Shown here in pieces: positions 1 through 8,928 of a stretch of 32,216 nt of DNA. The translations under genes were made by a program, and so were the position numbers. Source of the stretch: Candidatus Aerophobetes bacterium Ae_b3b (lineage in GTDB: Bacteria > Aerophobota > Aerophobia > Aerophobales > AE-B3A); contig NJBP01000021.1 in NCBI GenBank assembly GCA_005223085.1, positions 1 to 32,216 of the forward strand. The letters are read 5' to 3'. The notes under the pieces are model-generated. The model had not been told where the DNA came from and did no database searches. It saw only the letters and a program-made list of their open reading frames with translations. Positions within the stretch are counted from its first letter, which is position 1. The number at the start of each line of letters is the position of its first letter.

Positions 1-34
1 TATAATAAAAATTGGTTGAAAATCCGGTTTCTTC

Positions 35-123
35 AAGAGTCGATAAAGGCAAACTGCCTGCAAGGGTAGAGCGCAAAGCTATGGGTCGTTAGAAAAGGCG
101 ATTGCCAGGCTGCCGAAGCTCTT
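35..123 (+). ncRNA. Cyclic-di-GMP-I (GEMM-I) type riboswitch aptamer
   Basis: AAAGGCAAACTGCCT-GCAA-GGGTAGAGCGCAAAGCTATGGGTC...GCCAGGCTGCCGAAG matches the GEMM-I layout: GNRA tetraloop on P2, conserved CGCAAAGC, 3' GCCGA. P1 can form between AAGAG (35-39) and CTCTT (119-123). A TATAAT sits at positions 1-6. Confidence 0.88.
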
Positions 124-130
124 TGACGTG

Positions 131-167
131 AAAAGCCCGTTCTAGGAATAGAAGGGGCTTTTTGTTT
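131..167 (+). terminator. Intrinsic terminator, likely expression platform of the riboswitch
   Basis: AAAAGCCC (131-138) pairs with GGGCTTTT (155-162); inner TTCTA/TAGAA stem with GGAA loop; T-rich 3' tail. Confidence 0.85.
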
Positions 168-348
168 AGATCCAACCTCTTTTCTCCTCAAGCTCATCCT
201 GCTCTATACCCCAAATTTCCGAGATCTTCCATTTTTCTCCCCCCAGACGCTTTCCCATTGCTCCTGCACCTTTTGAGTTGCGTAAACTACTAGGGACCCC
301 AAGGCAAACCACCTTTACCCAGAGTGCCATGTCTCTCTACCAGGATAG

Positions 349-912
349 CTAGCCCTTGATGCAAGATTAGTTAATGTGGAGACCTCAGAAATCATGGCAG
401 CGGTAACCGGACAAGGGGCTAAGAGCCAGAGTAACGTTGCCCTCAGTGAAAAGTGGGGTGATCTATCCGGTTTTACTTTCGGAAGCTCAAGATTCCAGGA
501 ACATATTCTCGGTAAAGCCACCACTAAAGCGGTTGAAGACGTAGCCGAGGGAATTCTTGATAAGACAGCCGGTTTGACACCCGTGGTGGTAACTCCCGAG
601 GTAACACCTACCGTTACCCCTGAAGTTGAAGCTCAGATCATCGAAGGGCTGGTGGCTAAAGTAAGTGACGATGAGGTTGTCATCAATGTAGGAAGTCAAA
701 AAGGAGTTAAAGTTGATGACATCTTTAATGTAAAAAGGATAACTGAGACGATAACCGATCCGGAAACGGGAGAAGTTATTCTGGAGACGAAAGAAAAAAT
801 AGCTGAGATCAAAATTTCCGAAGTTTACGAGTTGGCAGCCATCGCCAAAATCACTCTTTTGGGGGTAGGAAAAGAGATTGAGGTTGGTGATTTGGTCGAT
901 TTACAAAAGTAA
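349..912 (+). pseudogene. C-terminal part of a CsgG-like / FlgT-C-like protein, 5'-truncated
   Basis: In-frame sequence upstream of the listed GTG (376) reads LALDARLVNVETSEIMAAVTG, which looks like the interior of a CsgG domain, but is cut by an in-frame TAG at 346-348. The C-terminus (VAKVSDDEVVINVGSQKGVKVDDIFNV...GKEIEVGDLVDL) resembles a FlgT C-terminal-like domain. Confidence 0.6.
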
Positions 913-1011
913 GTCAGAAGAAAAAGGAGGTGAGGAAAGCTTCATCCAGAGACTAAAAATAATAAACGCACCGAATAAGCATGCGTTTACAACGAGAAAA
1001 GGAGGATCTGA

Positions 1012-1587
1012 ATGAGTCTAAATAGATGTAAGAAGTTGACGGTAATGTTATTGATAGTGGGGTTAGTCTTGGGTTTGACGGGTCTTGCTCAGGCTCAGCC
1101 AAAATCAGGATTTGCGCCAAAAGTGGGCTATTTTATGCCCGGTGATGAGGATGTGGAGGATATTTGGGGAAGCGACTTCACTTTTGGAATAGATTACCTT
1201 TATGCTTTCCCACCTTATGGAATTGATTTTAGTGCAGAGTATTTCGCCAAAGAAGAAAAGCAAACTTTCTTTGGAATAACAGACAAGGTTAACTGGAGAG
1301 TTATCCCTCTTACTGCGACTTTCCTCTACTTCCTTCCTGGAAAAGAAGGTTTTTCCCCTTATATAGGGGGAGGTATAGGGTATTATTTAACGAAGTTCGA
1401 CTTCGAGGAAGACTGGGGGGATATACCCATCTTTGCTGGAAGTGCAGAGGAATCGGGTATTGGATTTCACGCTCAGGGAGGATTTACTCTGGGGGAAAAC
1501 TTCTTTGTTGAGGCCAAGTACAGCACAGCAGATGTAGAAGGAGTAGAGGCAGGTGGATTCACGATTCTGGTTGGATATAGACTTTAA
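1012..1587 (+). CDS. Secreted outer-membrane beta-barrel protein (OmpW/OmpA-barrel-like)
   Basis: Strong RBS (AAAGGAGG), signal peptide (MLLIVGLVLGLTGLAQA), alternating aromatic/Gly beta strands, terminal GYRL. Confidence 0.75.
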   Translation: MSLNRCKKLTVMLLIVGLVLGLTGLAQAQPKSGFAPKVGYFMPGDEDVEDIWGSDFTFGIDYLYAFPPYGIDFSAEYFAKEEKQTFFGITDKVNWRVIPLTATFLYFLPGKEGFSPYIGGGIGYYLTKFDFEEDWGDIPIFAGSAEESGIGFHAQGGFTLGENFFVEAKYSTADVEGVEAGGFTILVGYRL

Positions 1588-1999
1588 AAAGACGGGAGGG
1601 AAACTGGTAGAATAATTGTGGGCACGGCAGGAAGAGTTTTTTAAAATGTAAGGGGGCAGGTACATACCATTTGGCAAGAAAGAATTGGATAAGTTGAAAA
1701 CTTCCGTTGACGTAAGTGGCCTACAGACCAACCTCCGGGGAAGGTATAAATATTAAATGTTGTTTTTTTCTTGGGATACTTACTGCCCCCTTCTTTTCTC
1801 CCGAACCCAAAAAGATATTCTTTATAGCACCACGAAAGTATTAGTGTTTAGAAGATTTTGATGGGTATCGAGGGACTTTCCCCGGACCAAGATGGCGCAG
1901 CCGGAGCCTCATATCAGCCACCTTAACGAGTCAGCTCTGTAGGTTTTGAATTTAGGGGGAGAGCGACGGAGGGGAAGAGTGCCGAGATATTTCCTGAGA

Positions 2000-2713
2000 A
2001 TGAGGATAAAAAGTGTAGCAGCCCAGATGATGACGATTGGCTTGCTGGGAAGTGCAATCTTGCTCTTTCCTGGATTTTCCTTAAAGCAAACAACCGAAGC
2101 AGCTAATGAAATCAAGAAAATAAAGCTACCCCCACCTATAGTTAAAGGAAAGATTTCCCTTGAGGAAGCAATCAAGAAAAGAAGGTCGGAAAGGGATTTT
2201 CAGGATAGGGCTTTATCCTTAAAGCAAGTCTCGCAAATTCTCTGGGCTGCTCAAGGTATTACCGAGGAAAGAGGATTTAAAAGAGCAGCACCATCGGCTG
2301 GAGCCCTTTATCCTCTGGAGCTTTATCTTGTGGTTAAGAAGGTTGAAGAACTCGAAGCTGGAGTATATCATTATCATCCGACTAATCATACCCTAGATCT
2401 TATGCTAAGAGGTAATTATCAGATGACTTTAGCTAAGGCATGCCTGGGGCAAATGTTCATTGCTGGTGCTCCAGTCTCGGTGGTAATAGCAGCAGAATAT
2501 GAGAGAACCACCGCAAAATATGGAAAAAGGGGACTGAGGTATGTTCATATAGAGGTGGGGCATGTGGGAGAAAATATCTGTCTTCAGGTGGTAGCCTTGG
2601 GTCTAGGAACTGTTACCATTGGAGCATTCCGGGACGATGAGGTTTCCCGCTTGCTGAGCTTACCTGGAAACTATAAGCCACTATATGTCCTTCCTGTTGG
2701 ATGGGTGAAATAA
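2000..2713 (+). CDS. SagB/ThcOx-type nitroreductase family protein with N-terminal hydrophobic segment
   Basis: KRRSERDFQDRALSLKQVSQILWAAQGIT...RAAPSAGALYPLELYLVV is typical of SagB-type dehydrogenases. Start chosen at MRIKSVAAQ within ORF 1946-2713. Confidence 0.82.
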   Translation: MRIKSVAAQMMTIGLLGSAILLFPGFSLKQTTEAANEIKKIKLPPPIVKGKISLEEAIKKRRSERDFQDRALSLKQVSQILWAAQGITEERGFKRAAPSAGALYPLELYLVVKKVEELEAGVYHYHPTNHTLDLMLRGNYQMTLAKACLGQMFIAGAPVSVVIAAEYERTTAKYGKRGLRYVHIEVGHVGENICLQVVALGLGTVTIGAFRDDEVSRLLSLPGNYKPLYVLPVGWVK

Positions 2714-2725
2714 AAGGTCTTCTCC

Positions 2726-3259
2726 ATGAAAATTCTTCTTCACCTCTGTTGCGCTCCCTGTGCAGTCTATCCCTTTCTCAAGCTAAGAGAGGAATTTGAG
2801 GAACTCATGGGATTTTGGTATAATCCCAATATCCATCCCTTCTTAGAATATCAGAAGCGTTTAGAAGCGGTCAAATTATGGGCAAAAAAAGAGAAAGTGA
2901 GAATTATTTACAAAGATGAATATGATCTTAAAGGTTTTCTCCGCAGGGTGGTGTATCGAGAATCGAAGCGATGTTTTCTTTGTTATGAGCTGCGTTTGAG
3001 GCAGACAGCTATATTTGCTCGCAAAGGGAAATTTGACTATTTTGGTTCAACCCTAATGATCTCTCCTCATCAAGACCAAAAATCACTCAGAGAATTAATG
3101 GAGGCATTGGCTAAAGAATACGGGGTTAAGCCTTATTTAAGAGAGATAGAAGAAGGGTGGCGGAAAGGCAGAGAGCTTTCAAAAAAGATGGACCTGTACC
3201 ATCAGAAGTATTGTGGATGCATTTACAGCGAGGCTGAAAGATACCAGAAAATTAATTAG
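2726..3259 (+). CDS. queH: Epoxyqueuosine reductase QueH (DUF208)
   Basis: HLCCAPCAVYP, WYNPNIHPFLEYQKR, CFLCYELRL and YCGCIYSE motifs. Confidence 0.88.
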   Translation: MKILLHLCCAPCAVYPFLKLREEFEELMGFWYNPNIHPFLEYQKRLEAVKLWAKKEKVRIIYKDEYDLKGFLRRVVYRESKRCFLCYELRLRQTAIFARKGKFDYFGSTLMISPHQDQKSLRELMEALAKEYGVKPYLREIEEGWRKGRELSKKMDLYHQKYCGCIYSEAERYQKIN

Positions 3260-3325
3260 CTTAAGAAACCCTCAGAGGAAAAATTCATCATAGCATAAGC
3301 AGCCCTTTTTGAGGAAGGTAGAATA

Positions 3326-4444
3326 GTGCGGCATCGATTTGCTACTTCTATAAATAGAGTCACCATAAAGGTGGGAAGCAGTATTTTACTAAAGGAAGAT
3401 CATGGCCCCGACTTAACCTTTATAGAGGAGCTAGTTAGAGATATTTCTGTCTTGTCTGAAAGAGATATGGAGGTTGTTTTAGTTAGTTCAGGAGCCATTG
3501 GTATGGGGAAAAGAGAGTTGGGAACAGGAAAAAATTTTGATGCTATTCCTTCCAAGCAAGCTCTCGCTAGTGTAGGGCAAATCCATCTGATGAATCTTTA
3601 CTGTCAATTTTTCCAACAATACCATATTTCTGTAGGACAGGTGCTCTTAAGTGCTGCCGATCTTTCCAGCCGTTCTTCTTACTTGAACGCTCGTAATACT
3701 CTCCTTACTCTTCTCAGGCTTAAAATTATCCCGGTGGTTAATGAAAATGATACAGTCGCTGTGGAAGAGATTAAGTTTGGAGATAACGATACACTTTCGG
3801 CCTTAGTTGCAGGTCTGGTAGATGCGGATCTCCTGGTAATTCTTTCGGATATAAAAGGTTTATATAGTGAGGACCCAAGAAGAAACCCGAAGGCAAAACT
3901 AATCAGAAAAGTCTCTTGTATAAGCGAAGAAATGGAAGAGACTGCTCAGTCCACCTCGGTAGAAGGACGAATAGGGGGAATGCAAACTAAGATAAAAGCG
4001 GCAAAAATAGCTACTCGTTCGGGTATTCCAGTAATTATAGGAGGTAAAGATAGAGATTTTTTACCCCAGCTTTTTGCTGGAAAAGAGGTAGGAACTCTCT
4101 TTCTTCCCCAGCAGAATCGGCTCACTTCTCGCAAGAAATGGATTGCTTACGGTCACTTCCTTAAGGGTAAGATCGTATTAGACAAAGGTGCTAAAAGAGC
4201 CTTGCTTCAAGAAAGGAGAAGCCTTCTTCCCTCCGGCGTAATTGAGGTAAAAGGGAAATTTGACGCTGGTGACTCGGTGAGCCTATTAGATGAAGATAAC
4301 AGAGAATTTGCCCGGGGCATTACCTATTATTCATCGAAAGAACTGAAAAAAATAAAAGGAATTAAAAGCCATCTTATTAAACCTCAGCTTGGATACAAAT
4401 ATTATGACGAGGTCATCCATCGAGATAATCTGGTGATATTATAG
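3326..4444 (+). CDS. proB: Glutamate 5-kinase with C-terminal PUA domain
   Basis: VTIKVGSSILL, VSSGAIGMGKRELG, PVVNENDTVAVEEIKFGDNDTLSALVA, GGMQTKIKAAKIA. Confidence 0.93.
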   Translation: MRHRFATSINRVTIKVGSSILLKEDHGPDLTFIEELVRDISVLSERDMEVVLVSSGAIGMGKRELGTGKNFDAIPSKQALASVGQIHLMNLYCQFFQQYHISVGQVLLSAADLSSRSSYLNARNTLLTLLRLKIIPVVNENDTVAVEEIKFGDNDTLSALVAGLVDADLLVILSDIKGLYSEDPRRNPKAKLIRKVSCISEEMEETAQSTSVEGRIGGMQTKIKAAKIATRSGIPVIIGGKDRDFLPQLFAGKEVGTLFLPQQNRLTSRKKWIAYGHFLKGKIVLDKGAKRALLQERRSLLPSGVIEVKGKFDAGDSVSLLDEDNREFARGITYYSSKELKKIKGIKSHLIKPQLGYKYYDEVIHRDNLVIL

Positions 4445-4461
4445 TATCTCCAAATTTATAT

Positions 4462-5352
4462 CTAATATCCTAGTTCCTTGAGAGATTCCTTATGCCTGCG
4501 CCACTGTTTTTTGATCCCTACCCATAGATCTAGGTAGATCTGACAACCAAGGTGCCTTTCTATCTCCTTTCTAGCTAGACTACCTATTTTTTTTATCATT
4601 TTTCCTGATTTACCGATTAAGATCCCCTTTTGGGAAGCCTGTTCGACATAGATGGATGCCCGGATATAAATTAAATCTTGAGGTCTTTCTTCAAATTGAT
4701 CTACCTTGAGCATCACCGAATATGGTATTTCATCATGGGTAAGATCAAAGATCTTTTCTCTAATTAACTCCCCCACCAGCGCGCGTTCTGGTTGATCAGT
4801 AATGAAATCTGAATCATAATAGGCAGGATGAAGAGGAAGACGCTGGATCATTTCTCCCATTAAGATAGAAAGATTAGTTCCTTTTTTGGCCGAGATGGGA
4901 ACAATTTTCGCAAAAGAAAAAAGGGTCTCATATTCTTTTTTTATAGAATCTAGCTCATGTGGCTTTATTTTATCTATTTTGTTGATAACTAGAAAAACAG
5001 GCTTAGGTATATTTTTTAAACTTTCTAAAATAAACCGATCCTCAGCTGACACAGTAAAGGGTTCCACTATTACCGCTATTAGATCTACTCCCTCTAGACT
5101 CTTAAGTGCTTCTTCTATTATGTGCCTGTCCACCAGATTTTTGACCTGGGTGAGATTGAGTATCCCGGGTGTGTCCAGAAAGATCACCTGAGCTTCATCA
5201 AAGGTTACCGCTCCCCTGATGATGTTTCGAGTAGTTTGGGGCCTAACTGAGGTAATAGCAATCTTTTCCCCTATTAGTTGATTGATTAAAGTCGATTTTC
5301 CTGCATTAGGTTTACCTATTAAAGTAACAAATCCAGCCTTTAAGTTTTCCAT
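4462..5352 (-). CDS. era: GTPase Era
   Basis: GKPNAGKSTLINQL, DTPG, NKID, and C-terminal KH domain (GILIGKSGKMIKKIGSLARKEIE). Confidence 0.94.
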   Translation of the reverse strand: MENLKAGFVTLIGKPNAGKSTLINQLIGEKIAITSVRPQTTRNIIRGAVTFDEAQVIFLDTPGILNLTQVKNLVDRHIIEEALKSLEGVDLIAVIVEPFTVSAEDRFILESLKNIPKPVFLVINKIDKIKPHELDSIKKEYETLFSFAKIVPISAKKGTNLSILMGEMIQRLPLHPAYYDSDFITDQPERALVGELIREKIFDLTHDEIPYSVMLKVDQFEERPQDLIYIRASIYVEQASQKGILIGKSGKMIKKIGSLARKEIERHLGCQIYLDLWVGIKKQWRRHKESLKELGY

Positions 5353-5472
5353 TTGTTTTTTTCTTTCCTTAGCATCAAAGTTTACGAAATTGCTACCTAC
5401 TCCCTATTTTAATAAATCCTCAGGGCCCACTTCTTCTAGGGCCCGAAGAGAAGGCAGCCATCGATAGGTATC

Positions 5473-5730
5473 TTAGCTTTCTTCCCGGCTATACTCTGTA
5501 AGGACTTCCTTTTGAATTGTTTCCCTTAATTCTTCATTAAGAGGATAGGCTGTATCTATGAATTCTCCATTGGACAATTTGCGAGAGGGCATAGCCACAA
5601 AAGGTCCATTCTTTCCTTCAATAACCTTTAGCCCGTGGACACGGAAAGAATTATCAAAAGTAATAGTTGCCCAAGCTTTAAACTTGTCTTTACCCTCAAC
5701 CTTCCTTATTTTCACTTCCGAGATCTTCAC
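5473..5730 (-). CDS. spoVG: Septation regulator SpoVG
   Basis: VKISEVKIRKVEGKDKFKAWATITFDNSFRVHGLKVIEGKNGPFVAMPSRK. GTG start preceded by GGAGGG, so the listed ORF (to 5778) is over-extended into ispE. Confidence 0.92.
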   Translation of the reverse strand: MKISEVKIRKVEGKDKFKAWATITFDNSFRVHGLKVIEGKNGPFVAMPSRKLSNGEFIDTAYPLNEELRETIQKEVLTEYSREES

Positions 5731-5731
5731 C

Positions 5732-6625
5732 CTAACCCTCCTTGAGATTTTTATCTGTGGGTTGCACCAGGTAGACACTTCCTCTTTTTTTCAATTTGTT
5801 GAGGATCCTTTCAGCCTCCTCCTTTCTCTCTGCTACAGCAAAGATAACAGATCCACTCCCGGTCATGATAGCCCCTCTTGCTCCTGCCTTGATCATCTCC
5901 TCTTTAATCACTTTAATTAAGGGAAACTTTTTAAGAACTACTTCTTCCAGTCTGTTATATAAAGACAAGCTTATTCCGAATAGGCCTTGCTTCTTCACCA
6001 AATTAGTAAGGAGTTTAGCGCTTAATCTCTTTTCTGTCAATCTCACTCTTATTTTCTGGTAGACCCAAGAAGTAGAGACAGGAATTTCCGGATCTAGCAA
6101 GACTAACCATCCATCTCTTATAGGAGGAAGCGGAATAAGATTCTCTCCTTTTCCTCTAACCAATGATGTCCCTCCTTTTAAACAGAAGGGAACATCTGCT
6201 CCCAACAACTCAGCCAATTTCGAGAGATCAAGGAGAGGAATTTCTGTTTTAAACAATTTATTCATTCCCCACAGGGTAGCTGCAGCATCAACACTACCTC
6301 CTCCTAACCCTGATCTTTCAGGGATACTTTTATAAATCTCGATTCGCACTCCTTTTTTGATCTTTGCCTTCTTGAAAAAAAGCTCAGCAGCTTGATAACA
6401 AAGATTTTCTTTTCCTGAAGGGATTTTAGGATTATCGGACCAGATTATGATTTCCTGCTTGAGAGGTCTGAAAACAAGTCTGTCATATAAGGTTACTGAC
6501 TGCATAATCGACTCGATCTCGTGATAACCGTCGTTCCGCTTTCCCAGCACATCTAAATAGAGGTTGACCTTAGCCGCTGCTTTAACGGTTAGCTGTTCCT
6601 TCATTGGTTTTATTAGTTCCCCCAC
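5732..6625 (-). CDS. ispE: 4-diphosphocytidyl-2-C-methyl-D-erythritol kinase
   Basis: AAAKVNLYLDVLGKRNDGYHEI, PERSGLGGGSVDAAATL, GARGAIMTGSGSVIFAV; classic neighbour of spoVG. Internal start at 6604 is also possible. Confidence 0.93.
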   Translation of the reverse strand: MGELIKPMKEQLTVKAAAKVNLYLDVLGKRNDGYHEIESIMQSVTLYDRLVFRPLKQEIIIWSDNPKIPSGKENLCYQAAELFFKKAKIKKGVRIEIYKSIPERSGLGGGSVDAAATLWGMNKLFKTEIPLLDLSKLAELLGADVPFCLKGGTSLVRGKGENLIPLPPIRDGWLVLLDPEIPVSTSWVYQKIRVRLTEKRLSAKLLTNLVKKQGLFGISLSLYNRLEEVVLKKFPLIKVIKEEMIKAGARGAIMTGSGSVIFAVAERKEEAERILNKLKKRGSVYLVQPTDKNLKEG

Positions 6626-6809
6626 CTCTTTGAGAATCTAGCCTCTTCTCTTTTTAAACTGGTTGGTTATTCTATTCGCATATATTTCCTTCTTTTCATA
6701 AGATAAAAAAATAGGAGCAACTGTCAAGAGTGACTCGCTGTAGTTTCAGGAGAAAGTTCAAGCTTGACACAGGATAGGGTATATGATAGTTTAAAAAAAA
6801 CGAAAATAA

Positions 6810-8045
6810 ATGGAACCGCAAGGCAGCCTTCTTAGAGTTTTAAAAAATCGGAATTTTTTGGCTCTTTGGATAGGACAAATCATTTCCCAGTTTGGGGACC
6901 GTCTAGCTCAGATGGCCCTCATAGGCTTGTATTTAAAACAAACAGCGGGGATCTCTCTTTCCCATTCTGTCCCGGTAATGCGAAATCTCTTTTTTTTTTC
7001 CACTCTCCCCATATTACTTTTTAGTCCTCTGGCTGGAGTTTATGTGGATAGATGGAGTCGTAAAAAAACTCTCATCGCGGCTGATCTTCTGCGAGCTGGT
7101 TTGATTTTACTTATCCCTCTTCTGGCAGGCTATACCGACGGCATGTGGTCCATTTATGGGGTTATATTCCTGGTATTTACCGTAACCTGTTTCTTTTCTC
7201 CTGCTAAATCGGCAATTATCCCCAATCTAGTCAAAAAGAGAGAGCTTCTCGCTGCCAATTCTCTCTCCAACATTACCCGCTTGATAGCTATGATCGGAGG
7301 AGTCACAGCAGGGGGGATAATAGTAGCCTGGACAGGAACGAAGATGAGCTTTTATCTTGATTCTCTTAGTTTTCTTCTTTCTGGGGTGGCTATACTTGCT
7401 ATCAGGATTAAAGAAGATCCTCCTCCGGAAGAAAGCAAAGTCGGAATTGGAAGAGTGGCCAAAGAGCTCGTGGCGGGATTAAATTTCATCAGAAAGAAAA
7501 AAAGAGTTAAATTTGTTGCGACAAGTTTATTTATCCTCATGGGAGCCAGTGGTATTGGGTATCTCCTAGTTACAGTTTTTGTCACTAAGGCTCTAAATTT
7601 AGGAACTATTGGCCTGAGTGTGCTTGCTACCTTCCTTGGAATAGGAATGCTAGCCGGATCTCTCATTTACGGACATTTTGGAGAGCAAATTGAACGAGAA
7701 AAAGTTATTGTGGGGGGAACCCTCGTCTGTGGAGTCTGTGCTGTTCTTCTAGGAGGAAGCAAGTCTCTTTTCTTGTTGTCCTTGGGAGTAAGTATTATCG
7801 GATTTATTGCCTCTCCTATTATGATAGCCGCTTACACCTTGACTCAAGAGCTAACCCCGGATAGAATTCGAGGTAGAGTTTTCTCTGCCCTAGAGGTAAT
7901 AATTAACTCGTCTTTTCTATTTTTTATCTGGGTAGCCGGCGTATTAGGTGCATGGCTACCTATTCAGAGTATCTTCTACCTCACCGGAGTAGGGCTGCTA
8001 GTGTATGGTAGCAAGACCCTAGTGTTAAGATATACTAAAGAGTGA
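6810..8045 (+). CDS. MFS transporter
   Basis: FLALWIGQIISQFGDRLAQMAL, GVYVDRWSRKKTLIAADLLRAG; multiple TM segments. Confidence 0.85.
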   Translation: MEPQGSLLRVLKNRNFLALWIGQIISQFGDRLAQMALIGLYLKQTAGISLSHSVPVMRNLFFFSTLPILLFSPLAGVYVDRWSRKKTLIAADLLRAGLILLIPLLAGYTDGMWSIYGVIFLVFTVTCFFSPAKSAIIPNLVKKRELLAANSLSNITRLIAMIGGVTAGGIIVAWTGTKMSFYLDSLSFLLSGVAILAIRIKEDPPPEESKVGIGRVAKELVAGLNFIRKKKRVKFVATSLFILMGASGIGYLLVTVFVTKALNLGTIGLSVLATFLGIGMLAGSLIYGHFGEQIEREKVIVGGTLVCGVCAVLLGGSKSLFLLSLGVSIIGFIASPIMIAAYTLTQELTPDRIRGRVFSALEVIINSSFLFFIWVAGVLGAWLPIQSIFYLTGVGLLVYGSKTLVLRYTKE

Positions 8046-8052
8046 GCACAAG

Positions 8053-8928
8053 GTGTGGGTTTATCTCTTGTACAAAGTGGGAGAGTTCTTTTCCTGTTTT
8101 TTACCTTCGTCGTTGGCTTACTGGGTAGCTAAGAGATTGGCGGATCTTTGTTTCCTGATCCCCATCGGTAAATACAGATCGTATAAAAAAGCAGTGGTTC
8201 ACAACGTTTGCTTGGTTCTGGGTAAAGATAAGAAGGATCCTCTGGTGAGAGAAACTGCCCTTGGTGTTTACCGTAATTTTGCTAAATATCTACGGGAGTT
8301 TCTTTGGCTACCTGGATTAGATCAAAACAGATGTTTTGGCATGGTTACGCCTCTCGGGGCCGAAAATCTTGATTGTGCTCTCTCTAAAAAAAAAGGAGTG
8401 ATACTATTGTCAATCCATTTTGGTAATTGGGAATGGGGTGGGCTCAGCTTAGCTCTGTCCGGATATAAGGTAAATTTTCTGGTAAGGCCCCACGAGAACA
8501 AGCGCACAGATAGGCTCTTTAACCACATACGTGAAAAAAAGAGGATAAAAGTTATTCCCTTGACTAGATTAAAAGAGGGAATAAAAGTTTTAAAAAGAAA
8601 CGAGATTCTGGCCATACTTGCTGATGAAAATTTAGAGCAGACAATGAAAGCAAAACTTTTTAGTCAGGAGGTTGATATTCCCGCAGGACCATTCAGATTG
8701 GCTCGAAGGACCAAGGCTGTGATTACCCCTGCTTTTATCGTCAGGAACAGATGGGATGGGAGACAAAGGGGAATTGTTGAAGCTCCTTTAGAGGTAAAGA
8801 AAGGTGAGAGTGAGGAAAAGGATCTACAAGAAGCCGTAAACAGTTTTATTCAAATTGTAGAGGACTATCTTCGTTACTATCCTGACCACTGGCTTCTCTT
8901 GGAACCTAAGGGAGAATTCAAGAAATGA
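8053..8928 (+). CDS. LpxL/HtrB-family lysophospholipid or lipid A acyltransferase
   Basis: ILLSIHFGNWEWGG (HX4-like motif), ADENLEQ, PAGPFRLARRTKAVITPAFIVR, YPDHWLLLE. Confidence 0.82.
   Translation: MWVYLLYKVGEFFSCFLPSSLAYWVAKRLADLCFLIPIGKYRSYKKAVVHNVCLVLGKDKKDPLVRETALGVYRNFAKYLREFLWLPGLDQNRCFGMVTPLGAENLDCALSKKKGVILLSIHFGNWEWGGLSLALSGYKVNFLVRPHENKRTDRLFNHIREKKRIKVIPLTRLKEGIKVLKRNEILAILADENLEQTMKAKLFSQEVDIPAGPFRLARRTKAVITPAFIVRNRWDGRQRGIVEAPLEVKKGESEEKDLQEAVNSFIQIVEDYLRYYPDHWLLLEPKGEFKK

Noticed and set aside
170-340. Minus-strand ~54-aa frame MALWVKVVCLGVPSSLRNSK... between the riboswitch terminator and CsgG fragment
   Set aside because: Too short and lacking recognisable family motifs to call as a gene or element remnant; noted only as the unexplained replacement sequence.
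6760-6790. TTGACA...TATGAT upstream of the MFS gene
   Set aside because: The spacer is only about 12 nt, too short for a standard sigma70 promoter.
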